Of a stretch of DNA of 64,000 nt, positions 1-10,689 are shown piece after piece. The notes under the pieces are model-generated. The model had not been told where the DNA came from, ran no database searches, and saw only the letters and a list, made by a program, of their open reading frames with translations. This stretch comes from Otis tarda (lineage: Eukaryota; Chordata; Aves; Otidiformes; Otididae), in NCBI GenBank assembly GCA_026413225.1, contig CM048554.1:72222463-72286462 (forward strand), given 5' to 3'. The number at the start of each line of letters is the position of its first letter. Within the stretch, counting starts at the first letter, position 1. A program made the translations under genes and the position numbers.

Positions 1-1460
1 TATATGAGAATCAGGAGCATTAAATTTTGGTTTTAATCCACAGCTTCATAAATATGCAATAGGATTTCTTTGAGCTTTACTGTTTGTCAAGAGTATAGTA
101 TATTTAACTCCAGGACAGTGAGCTAACATAAGTAAATATACATTTGTATCAATATTGAATTACATACAGTGTCACAAAAGAGACTTTGTATGCATGGACT
201 TATTGATAACTGCCTTGGGCAACTATACCAAGTATAGGGACATTCAACACTGCCATCATTATATACTGCCTAGTCTCCTGAAAATAACACCCAAGTTACA
301 CAAGGACTTCTGACATACTACCTTTGACCCCTAAATAACACAGAAATCTCACAAAGATTTTAAGTGCCCTTAAATCCATTACACATGGGTAATTACAAGA
401 TTTCAGCCAAGGATGATTAATTACTCTTGTGCTATTCTCAAACTCAATTTTATCAAATACTTGAAACACAACAAATAAAAGTTGCTCTCTCAAGCTAGAT
501 CCAAAACCAGAGCTTATAAATATGAGTCATGGCTCATCAGTCATGTGTTAGATAAACTACACCGGTGCTTTTAAAGATACTGAAAAGGCTCTCAACTGTT
601 AGCATGACATCTTATCTATGTCCACTCAAACTTGGTGCCATGGAGCAGCCTTCAGGCTAGGCTGAGCAAGATCTTTTATTTTGTTTTCTTTTTGTCTGTC
701 TTTACAGTAAAAGGAGTGATCCATTCCAAAAATCAGGTTTTTTTTCAAATCAAATTACTTTTTATTGCAGTGCTCTAATTAACTGGTAATATCCCTGATC
801 TCTCCTGCAGTTTTCTGTGGGACACTATTACCTGAAGTTTCTATTACTCTTTCTGAGAAATGTACGTATACCGTAAATTCTTTGAGACAGGTCCATTTTG
901 TCTGTGTTTGTGCTATGAAACCCAGATTGTTCCAGACCCTCTAGGTGTTATTGTAACAAAAGTTAAATAATGTTCCAGATGTTCCACACTGCTCCCACTA
1001 AAGCTGACAGTTTTCAGCAAAGACTCTGGAAAGTTTCAAGATTTCTGGTTCATAACAGATCTGTTAAGATTTGTGTATCATCCCACAGTTTTATGTTCTT
1101 TTCCTGCAATCGTGGTTTAGAGCACACACGTGCATATGCTTTTTAATCAGAGTAAATCAAAAGGCACTGAGCAGTTCAAGCTTCCCCCTCATTTTTTAAA
1201 GTAGCCAAAGATCAGCAGCAGACATTCTTTACTACTCTTTTTGGCTCCCAGATTTCAGAATGTTTTCTTGCTAAATGTCAGACAAGGGAGAGACAGCTAC
1301 ACGAGCTATTTTAAGACACCTTTTAAATTCAGCGGCAATAAAGAGGTACTTTTAAAGACCAATTCCTTAAAAACTTTTTTTTTCTTCCACATTTTGCACG
1401 AAATGTATTGATCCCACAGGTGTCTTCTTTGCACTGACTATATCCACACAGATATATGGA

Positions 1461-1471
1461 CCCCCCCCCCC
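1461..1471. repeat. Poly(C) run, 11 bp
   Basis: A pure C run on the plus strand in otherwise unique sequence. Confidence 0.9.
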
Positions 1472-4404
1472 AACACGAGCGCAGACACAGGTGTCTACCT
1501 CCACCCTGACAGCTCCCCAACACTTCTGCTCGTCTTAAGCTGTGTTACCCTTCCCATCAGACTTTTCCAATGTAACAAGTGTTTCTCAGTTCACAAAGGT
1601 TACAAAATAAAACCTCCCAAGGGTAGCTGAAACACAGAGAAGTTTTGGCTGATTTCACATGACCCTGGCTTAAAAGTTATTCCCTAGTTATTGATACTTA
1701 CTCCTATGCTGCCCGAATTTACAACTGGTTGTTCTTTCTACAAATCATCTTCCATAGACATGGAAAACAAAGAAGAACTTCAAACCATAAATCATTTGAC
1801 AATACCATGCCTCAGCCTCATAAAATGGTAATCCCTTAAGCATTTTTCTGACCCCATTTTCCTATTTCTTTTGTGAATTACCAGGCTGCAGACAACCTTT
1901 GTGACCCTGGACTCAGAATCAAGGGATAACGTCTAAATGTTCCCAAGTGACTGGTGGCCCTGGGTGTCCATCTTGAGAGAGGAGAACAGGGATAGACTTT
2001 GATTAATTGTAAAAATTGGTACATCTAAAATCACTGCTCTTTTCTGAAATCCTAGGCCATAGCCAGCTTAGCTTCTTGGCACATCTGCACACCAAATGTT
2101 CCTCAGCGTGCCATACTGAAAATTATCTTGATTTAATTCCTGTCTCATTGCACTCCATTTTACATTTTTCTGCTGTACTACACTCGTGCGGCACAGCTAA
2201 CAGGACCTCTACAGCCAAAATGTGACTCACCGCTTCCTTTGACCAAATCCTTGCTCTCATAATAGGAACGCTTACTGTCAACTTGTTCAAAAATCTATCC
2301 ACAGAGTTTGAAAAAGGTTGCAACTACTTTCAGTGCAGCACACGAACATAAATTAAACAAATTATGTGTTCGAAATCCTACAATTACAAAACTCTTGAGG
2401 AGAGAGAAATTCTCCCCTTCCATACAGGATTTAGCAGCCTAGTGCAACTGAGGACAAAACAAAGCGTAGCAAAAGGAAAATAATTTCCACCTTTCTTCAG
2501 CTTTTATTATAGCGCCGAGGGTTGTACTATCCACTCCTGCCTCGAGGGCAGCTCTGTCAGAGCTGAAAGACGCTGGGCCCTCCTCCTTTCTGGGCCCAGT
2601 CCCCCGAGACGCTGACTTCAGTAAGAGCTATCGGTACTTGGCGGGAATGGGCTTTTGTTAACAAGTGGTGTAGAAATACAATCCTAAATCTAGTAATAGT
2701 AACTTTGCTGCCAACTAAGGGAAGGCATTAGGGCTCCAATTCAATATATCCAGAGGAGCTGCATGGAAAGTGCTTGTCTGACAGGATCTCCTGCCTTCTC
2801 CAAAACCTCACCTTTGATCCTACTCTATCTTATTAGCTACTTCTCATATTCCTTTCTTTGTAAGGTAAATTTAACAGTTACATTTCACTGCTCCCATTTC
2901 ATCTGCTTTTCCCAGCAATTTCACAGCTGTGCCTTTTACTGATTTTGCTCTTACCAAGGTCTCCAGCAATTCCTTCAAATTCGAGGCTTCGACTTAGTCC
3001 CCGTCCCCCTTGGCATGTTTCTGACTTCCAACAGTTCACATTCAACACAACATCCTGATTCACGCCATCTACTCCCCTCCTGCTTTTTCCTTCTGCCTCA
3101 GTGCCAGGGTCTTACCTAATGATTCTTCCTACACTTCTCTACAAAACACCATGACTTCTCCATTGCTTCCTCCATTTCCTTCTTCACCCCTGTTAAGCCT
3201 GAGATGAATGGTACCAGGTTCATTTATTTGGTTTCCCATGGGAGTACGCTATAAGGCTGTTCAGTTCCGTGTGAGGAGGTTGCAGAAAGGGAGGGTCTCC
3301 GCCTGCCCGCTCCAGCATGCTACAGAGGGTGGAAGTCACTGGTGGGAAGAGGGAAGCTGTTCCTTCCCCAAAAGCAACGGTCCTTGCTAACCTGGGGGAA
3401 CTTTCCAGACCACAGGACAGGCAAAAGTAAGAGACACAGGAAGAAAGGAGGAAATCAGGTGAGCAGAGGTCATGTCAAGACAGAGGTTTTCCCTAGAGCA
3501 GCGCAGAGCTCTGGAAGCTATCCAAACCAGGAACTCACCAAAATGAAAAAGACTGACCCTGCAAGGACAGAGTGAGCATGATTTGTTTTCTTGTCCTTCT
3601 ATTTTAATCTGTTCCTATTTGGAAGTCACCACATCAACAGAGTTAACTGCACCCTGGTCACTTTTAACATCCGTCAGTTGGTATGCAGAAGCTTTCTCCA
3701 TATTCTCACTCTGTTGGGTCCACCACAGTGAGGTCGTATCCAAGCATTGCCCTATTTCTCTCTGGAAGATTAATTTCTATCCATCAAGTCCCTCTTCTAC
3801 TAATTTCAGTGACCACTCCTCTCTCTTCTGAGCTTAATATACATCTACGTTCAGGCAACTGGATTGTAACCATACTGGTAAAAGGCTGAACCACTGCTCT
3901 CTGGGCTTTACTGACCATACTGTCTGGAAGCTTAGGTACCCAGTACACACCGTAACACTCAGCGTAGGCGTCTTCGTCTCAACCCGTGCCATACCTGCTG
4001 TGTCCTCTAGGATGCACTGGCAATGCTTAGTGGCCATCACAGGAATTCAGCAAATCACAACAGTAAAGAATATTTGTCCTTCTTTAATTTCACTATGCAA
4101 ACATTTACCTGTTAATCTAAAAATCAAGATGGATATTTGCTAAGTATCTATGCTACACGTTGCTCAGTAGATGAGCAGAATGTGGGGTTTTGCCCCCAGT
4201 GTCAAACTTCTGAAGCTGCCTGTAGAAAGAGAGAAATTCTTGCAAATTCAGTGTGAGAAATAAGTCACTTAGCTTTCTTTGCATGAATAGATTCATTATG
4301 TGCAGATGTTTGATGCACTTCTACAAGTTTTTACGGAAGAACAAGTCACATCATTATTGTGTTACTTGACCAGAAATTAAGCATGGACTAATGCCACCTG
4401 GAGG

Positions 4405-4424
4405 AAAAAAAAAAAAAAAAAAAA
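4405..4424 (+). repeat. Poly(A) run, 20 bp
   Basis: A pure A run preceded by GAGG. No retroelement body is recognised before it. Confidence 0.95.
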
Positions 4425-4759
4425 TTCCTGGGTTTTCAAGTTCAAACCTTAGGCAAATCTTAAAGACGCAAATAAAATGAGCAACAATATACCTGGAGAT
4501 GCTAGATGACTCCTGTGATTAATAACAATTCATCAGAAAATAAGAAACTGAATTTTTCATTACAGTGCTGTCTCCATAATATTCTCTAATCTGCTCCAGC
4601 AATTTTACTACAACATCCAGAAAATCACTTTAAACTGTACTCTGATAGATCCCCCTCCAAGATGAAGAAAAAAATGAGCACAAACTACTTCATTATAGCA
4701 AGCGAGGAAGCTGAGCATCCGTGGCAATTCTCTAATTCCATTTACGACTTGGATTAAAA

Positions 4760-4779
4760 AAGTACTCACGTGAGTACTT
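4760..4779. repeat. 20-bp perfect palindrome with TCACGTGA E-box
   Basis: The sequence AAGTACTCACGTGAGTACTT is its own reverse complement. The centre TCACGTGA is the palindromic E-box bound by bHLH-zip factors such as USF and MITF/TFE. It follows an A5 run. Confidence 0.85.
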
Positions 4780-4801
4780 ACACTGGCAACTACAGGAGAG
4801 G

Positions 4802-4816
4802 AAAAAAAAAAAAAAA
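4802..4816 (+). repeat. Poly(A) run, 15 bp
   Basis: A pure A run followed by CCAAACAAACC. Confidence 0.95.
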
Positions 4817-6023
4817 CCAAACAAACCTGTATAAGCCTTATAAATTGTATCTCAATACTGTTGTCAAGTTATATGACAGAGTTCTTTATTTCCAAATTTT
4901 ATGGCAGAAAAGTACAAAGTCCTTTTTCAGATACTACTGACATCCATACAAGTTAGACAAAACATTAACTAGTAAGGAATCAGACTGCCAGCACAATCGT
5001 AAGTTTTCTGAGTTCCTCAATAAGAGACATCATCTAAATAGAAAAACATTATTAAATACCTCCAACCAGGGCCCCGGTATCCCCTGGGGCCAGGAACAGT
5101 GGAAGCCCAGCCCCAGGGCAGGGCTACTACTTCAAACTTTCCTTGATTAGTTTATGATACTAATCCTGTTGAAATACACCATTTCTAAAGGTGAGTGAGT
5201 AGGAAATGCTTTTTCTGCTAACAGTCAGACTGAACCTGGCAAAACTGAAGACTCCAGTCAACAGCATATAGAAAGTAAGAATGAATCTTTGGCAACATTA
5301 ATAAAGTATAATGCCACGTTATCACGACTAGTCCAGAGTTAACATGTTGCGGATGTATCCTACATCTGATGCTTAGAGGCACCAGCAAAAGACAAAGGAC
5401 AGAAATAGAAAAATACTCTAATATGGATGTTCAGACCTCCAACTCTCAGGGTTTGTAGTAGGACACACTGGTTCGCAATTCTTCTATTTGTTTGCTTATT
5501 TTGGCACGTGAATCACTGCAGGAGTCCATACATAGAGTACAAAAAAGCAGGCATGGTGATGCTGCAGAACAGGATAAGGACAAATGTTAAGTGAACACAC
5601 TTCAACTATAGGCCATGCCAAAGAACCTGTAGGTTTATCCACAAGTCTATGTATATCTTACATGGCAAGTCAGCCCTATTTTCTGGCCACCCTAGCATTG
5701 TAGATGATTCACAGCAGACATTCACTCCAGTGATTACCTCCCAGTCATATGCAACAGCTACATCACCTATCTGCCCAAATACTCCAGCTAACCTATACCC
5801 AACCTAGGAAAGCACCAAAGCTGTGGTTCCATCCAAGGCAATAAATTTAGCCACATTAAAATTAAGATGCTTAAAGGGCTTTTGAATTCCTTCTTACTAC
5901 AGTTTCCTATTAACAGCTAAAAAAAATCCTCAAATAACTGTTAAATGAAAGCATCCAATGTAAACAGAATTCTACTACACAGTATTTTGTTTCCATAGCA
6001 CAAGTCATAGCTGAAAAAGATAC

Positions 6024-6127
6024 TAATTACAGCACTAGTGCAGCCGTATTAATTACAGTTGCATTAATCAGAGCAAATTCCTGTAATTTAACTAGGTTGG
6101 CACTTAAATGTGCTTGCTCAATTACAG
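6024..6127. promoter_or_regulatory. Cluster of homeodomain-type ATTA sites (candidate enhancer)
   Basis: The 8-mer AATTACAG occurs three times in about 100 bp (6025, 6051 and 6120), with a further ATTAAT at 6063 and a TAATTTA near 6084. TAATTA-type cores are bound by many homeodomain proteins. The block is unique, not simple repeat. Regulatory function is inferred only. Confidence 0.3.
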
Positions 6128-6405
6128 TACAATTCAGAACTTTGTCCATCTCTCCTCAAAAAGCTGGTGAACTTTTAAGTTAGCACTGTGGGGGTTACAT
6201 GGGTATCCATTCAAAGGAGGTGATGTTTCATAAACATTACATCTTCAACTGCCCTTGCGTTATCAAGGGAGCTAATAAAACTGGATGGCAGTCAGAGCTC
6301 AGCCTCCTTGAGATATTGCCTACTACAGCCCTTACATCCTAGGATTCTCTCGTTTTGGGCCTGCCTGACACTTGTCAGTTTATGACATTCTGCATTACTG
6401 GAAAT

Positions 6406-6475
6406 AAAAAAAAAAAAAAAAACCAAAACAAACAAACAAAAAAAACCCCAAACAAACCAAACCCAACCCTATTAA
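6406..6475 (+). repeat. Poly(A) with (CAAA)n tail
   Basis: A 17-base A run is followed by CAAA/CCAAA-type repeats to about 6475. This is simple sequence that probably grew from an A-tract. Confidence 0.9.
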
Positions 6476-6633
6476 ACCCAAAGTGATAATTTCAACAACC
6501 ACCAAAACCAATTTTTCTTTACAGGTTACATGACACAGACTAGGAGAAAGAAAACTTCTAGATCAAGACTTCTCAAGCCTTGAGGACATTGCCAAGTTTT
6601 AATCAGCCCATGTTTTTATATTAAAAACCTAAA

Positions 6634-6634
<1 letters not shown>

Positions 6635-6666
<32 letters not shown>
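6635..6666 (+). repeat. Poly(A) run, 32 bp (longest in window)
   Basis: A pure A run of 32 bases followed by CCACCACAC. No element body is recognised on either side. Confidence 0.95.
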
Positions 6667-6668
<2 letters not shown>

Positions 6669-8521
6669 ACCACACTGCAACCATGGAGACATTTCCTATG
6701 CAAGGATGAAGAACAGGAGAATGAGCAGGAGCCAGACCTCAGGACTTCGCTCCTTAGGTGAGGTCAGTGTCTTTTTGACTTTTTCCTCAAATTCTAGTCT
6801 GCTCTTGCCTCAGCTGAAGTCCTCACCAGCCCAAACACTTAAAGTTTAACAATATTCAGGTTTTTAAATATCTGCAAGTCTGCCCCACGTAAAAGGAAGA
6901 AAAATTTGAAGAATAATCAGTAGAATGAAGCTCTTTGCGTTCAATATTGTTATTCCACTGAAAGGAAAAGACAGTCTACATCATGTTGCATTTCTACCAC
7001 AACGTTACTGTTGGGACGCCACAGGCCCACGATCAAACAAACTGTTTTGTTTGATGGAAAGCAGGTACAAGAAACATTATTAGAGGAAAGCTGAGGAAAA
7101 TGTGAGGAAGCTGTATCACAGAGTGGTACGTCTTTACTTGAAGCTGGGATGCCAACTAATAGCATGGCTTTGCCAGATGACTCCGGTTCTGAGATAGCAA
7201 GCAGCTCATAGGCTCCTCTTGTCTTTAGCAACTTGAGACTTAGGTACATACTTCAAGCAGTTAAGGTCTAGTAATGCTTTATATTAATAAGGGAATGCAG
7301 ATAATATGTTCATAAATACCATTAAAAGTTTTAAAACCTCTCAATATCTAAACAGACATGAATCACAACATAAACAACCATCCTGTTTCTTTAAAATTCG
7401 TGTTTTACACAGGTGTATATTCTCAGATTAAATTTTAACTAGACGACAATGACCTGAAAGACAGAAAATTGTGAAGACAAAATTGTTTTTAAATGGCACA
7501 TAGCCATAACATAATCTAAACAGATTTTTGCAGGCTGTGATGACTAATTAAATAAATGTCACTGTCTACAGGAACATATGTTAACAGAAACTCTGTGCAT
7601 GAGCTTATATGCGTGCAAGTGCTAGTGTGATACCCAAACTCAATTAACAGATCTCTGCTAAAAAATATGCCTATACAAAAAAAATAAACAAATAAATAAA
7701 GCTAAGTAAAAATACAATCTCAGGCTTGACTGAAGAGGTTCAAGTTGTGAAAGTGGAATGAATACACAGAAAATTATTTTAGTTCCAAGTAAATAAATCC
7801 TCAGATGAGGAAAAACTCATTAATAAATAGTTACTGATATCACTAGAGACAATCTTTGCTTAACAAAATGATGACAAATGTAGAAAACTATGCTGTGCTC
7901 AAGATTCAGACAGACCTAAGAAGAAATATTGGTTGTAGTGAAGTTGGAAACACAAATTGCCTGCATGTGGCACACACCCTGCATGTATGTTGATTACTCT
8001 CCTATACAAAATCAAAAAATGCATCCCTTGCATGTCAGCCAAAGTGCACATCACAGGACATTCAAAACAGTGTAAGAGACTCAGATGATCTCAATAGGAA
8101 TTAGGTACCCAACTCCCTTACATGAACATAAATGGTAGACGTCGTTTTAATCAGTGGACAGCTTAATAACATAGACACTTGTCTACTGTAGCCCTGATTG
8201 TCAGTTTAATATTCTTAATATTAACATTCTGAATATTCTACAGATTATATGCTGTCTGAGCCACCAAGAGCAGCTGTTAACCACTGACATGGCAACGCAG
8301 TAGCGGATAAGGATACACCATCTGCTGATCTGCTCTGTCTTAAATATAGGTAAAACCATCATTATCTCCTGAACAGTGACCCAGAGATAATATTCATCTA
8401 TGCTTTCTGATAGCTTAACATTGCTTTAGATTTGAGTTGCATTATACTTAAGGGAAGGTAAGAATAAAAACTCCCCATCCCAATATCTATGAAAACTTAT
8501 CATGAGTTCATACTACTATTA

Positions 8522-8526
8522 CCCAC
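8522..8526. repeat. Target site duplication, left (CCCAC)
   Basis: This 5-bp word directly abuts the LTR and matches 8994-8998 perfectly. Confidence 0.8.
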
Positions 8527-8993
8527 TGTCATGGTTTAGCCCCACTTAGCAGCTAAAATACCACACAGTTGCTCACTCATTCACTCCCCCTTCACCACCC
8601 CCTGCAGTGGGATGGGGAGGAGAATCAGGAAAGAAAAGAATGCAAAACTCCTGGGTTAAGATAAAATCAGTTTAAGAGAACAACAGAGGAAGAGTAAACA
8701 GAGATGGAAAACAATAACAGAATATACTTAAGCATATAATTTACAGTACAATAGCTCACAGTGAATCCTGATGCCCATCTCCCTCCCAAGTAGCAAAACC
8801 TCAGCACCCTCCTCACTTATATACCAAGCATGATACTACAATTGGCCCTTTGGCCAGTTGGGGTAAACTGTCCCAGCTGTTGGCTAATTGGTAACCTATC
8901 CCAGCTGTGTCCCCCAGCCACAGGTGCCACCAGCTCCAGCTCCTCTCCCAGCTCAGGCGAAAAATTAACTCTGTCCTAGTCAGAACCAGGGCA
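8527..8993 (-). mobile_element. Solo ERVL-type LTR (avian)
   Basis: A complete solo LTR of 467 bp. On the minus strand it begins TGCCCTGGTTCTGACTAGG, with AGTTAATTTTT close after, and ends GGGGCTAAACCATGACA. These ends are typical of an abundant avian ERVL LTR family. It starts TG and ends CA and is flanked by the same 5-bp word CCCAC on both sides; five bases is the usual ERVL target duplication. A TATATAA element lies at 8817-8823 on the minus strand. No internal retroviral sequence adjoins it, so it looks like the product of LTR-LTR recombination. It points in the same direction as SLC35F1 within intron 1. The subfamily name cannot be given without a library search. Confidence 0.85.
8816..8825 (-). 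promoter_or_regulatory. TATA box inside the solo LTR
   Basis: The minus strand reads GGTATATAAG in the position expected for the U3 promoter of this LTR. It could drive transcription in the SLC35F1 sense direction. No transcript evidence is available. Confidence 0.5.
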
Positions 8994-8998
8994 CCCAC
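8994..8998. repeat. Target site duplication, right (CCCAC)
   Basis: This 5-bp word directly abuts the other LTR end and matches 8522-8526. Confidence 0.8.
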
Positions 8999-10141
8999 AT
9001 AAGTTACATGAAAATACAATATCAGGCTCCTGCTACCAAAACCACTTGTAGCACCTTCTGAATTGGCAGCACAAGCCACTTGCTTTTTCCAAGTAAATCA
9101 CAGCCAGCTACCCAAGCAGCATTCAGGTTACTCCACCTTGTCCAAAACCACAGAAAACTTCAGCTATTAAAACACTCTTCCCCTAATGAAACCCAAATGT
9201 AGCACTCTCATTCCTTGAAGTGGTAATTAGGGCAGAAACTTATCAGCAAGAAGCATTTCAGGGATAATGGAACCAGCACAAAAACATATAATGATTAATG
9301 CTTGTCAATCATAATATAAACTGGAGGCCCACAGCTCCAGGAGTAAAAAATGACCCACCTTACCTGTTTGTGATGTACAGCTAGCTAGGCAATTTACCTT
9401 CAAAGATCAAAACACCACACTGACTTTTGGTTTTGTTATAATGATTAAGTCTTCATCATTCAACATCCTGAACTAGTTTCAGCCTATTGCTCCTTCTGCC
9501 CTTTCCCATACATGTTAGCTTAGTGGACACTTTCTTTTTTCTTACTCTTACCTTCTATTGCTGTTTTCTCTGGATTTTATGAAGGTCTACGACACTGAAG
9601 GCTGTGATATCAAGGGTTGACATCAAACCTTCAGCTCCATAACACTTGGTTTGTCTCCAGCTATCTTACTCTTTCCCAGACAGTTAGTAATCTCTATTGG
9701 TAACTCAAGTGGAAACTTCTGCCCAAAAGAGATTAAAAGAACGAAGGGGGCTTCAAAATCCCTGTCTGGGAAATGGGAACAACCTCAGTGTTAAACTTCA
9801 CCTGCATTCCTCTACGAAAAAATGCTCAAATGGCATTATGGTGGAGATGGCTTTTCTGCATCATAAAGGATCAAATCTTTGCAAAACAAAACACTATAAA
9901 CTCAAAGCAAGGTATAAATTTGTTAAAATTTGAGATTCTCCATTTTAAAGTTGTTATACTGCTTCTGTTTGTTCTCAGGACATATCAGGGCCTGCACCCA
10001 AGTCTATTATGCCAAACAATGCCTGACATGACCGAGATTCAAATACAGCATCACACAATGCAAGCAGAACTGGCAGTTTCACCTAGTGGCCCCATCAACA
10101 CATGCTGCATTTCCAAAATAGACCTCAGTTACATACCTCGA

Positions 10142-10658
10142 GTCATAAAACAGTTAGGGTTGGAAAAGACCTTCAAAGGTCATCTAGTCCAACCTCCCTG
10201 CAAGGAGCAGGGACATCTCCAACCAGATCAGGTTGCTCAGAGCCTCCTCCAACCTGGCCTTGAATGCTTCCAGGGATGGAGCATCTACCAGCTCTCTGGG
10301 CAACCTGTTCCAGTGTCCCACCACCCTCATTGTAAAAAAATTTTTCCTGATGTCCAGTCCGAATGTACCTCCTTCTATTTTAAAATCACTACCACTCATT
10401 CTATCACAACAGGCCCTGCTAAAGAGTTTCTCCCCATCTCTCCTATAAGCCCCCTGGAAGGCCACTATAAGGTCTCCCCGGAGCCGCCCCTTCTCCAGGC
10501 TGAACAGCCCCAACTCTCTCAGCCTGTCTTCATAGGAGAGGTGCTCCAGCCCTCTGATCATCTTCGTGGCCTCCTCTGGACTCACTCCAACAGGACCATG
10601 TCCTTCTTATGCTGGGGGCTCCAGAGCTGGATGCAGTAGTCCAGGTGGGGTCTCACAA
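10142..10658 (-). mobile_element. CR1 LINE, 5'-truncated 3' end
   Basis: About 515 bp of CR1 in minus orientation, covering the C-terminal part of the ORF2 reverse transcriptase and the short 3' UTR. The minus-strand frame 10184-10585 encodes the typical blocks TKMIRGLEHLSY, FFTMRVVGHWNRLPRE and DAPSLEAFKARL. A preceding stretch encoding LVRPHLDYC and LWSPQHKKD is in another frame, so one frameshift near 10583 breaks the ORF. The 3' UTR on the plus strand reads as the familiar GGTTGGAAAAGACC...GGTCATCTAGTCCAACC. The element ends at 10142 with a degraded copy of the ATTCTATGA terminal repeat. It cannot move by itself. Confidence 0.95.
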
Positions 10659-10659
10659 G

Positions 10660-10687
10660 ATAGGCCTGAAGAAATAGGCCTAAAGAA
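10660..10687. repeat. 14-bp tandem duplication at the CR1 5' end
   Basis: Two adjacent copies, ATAGGCCTGAAGAA and ATAGGCCTAAAGAA, differ at one base. They sit exactly where CR1 similarity fades, so they may be an insertion-junction duplication. Confidence 0.7.
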
Positions 10688-10689
10688 CT

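Larger units (their letters stand above)
1..8521. other. Intronic, no gene seen
   Basis: AT-rich unique sequence. ORFs here reach at most about 100 codons, on both strands, with no recognisable domains. It holds the A-tracts, the E-box palindrome and the ATTA cluster listed separately. Confidence 0.7.

Noticed and set aside
5077..5125. GC-rich GGCCCC...GGGGCC inverted repeat
   Set aside because: The stem is only about 6 bp and the surrounding words are ordinary, so it was not listed as a feature.
9773..10639. 288-codon plus-strand ORF
   Set aside because: Its second half is the antisense of the CR1 copy at 10142-10658, and the first half has no recognisable content.
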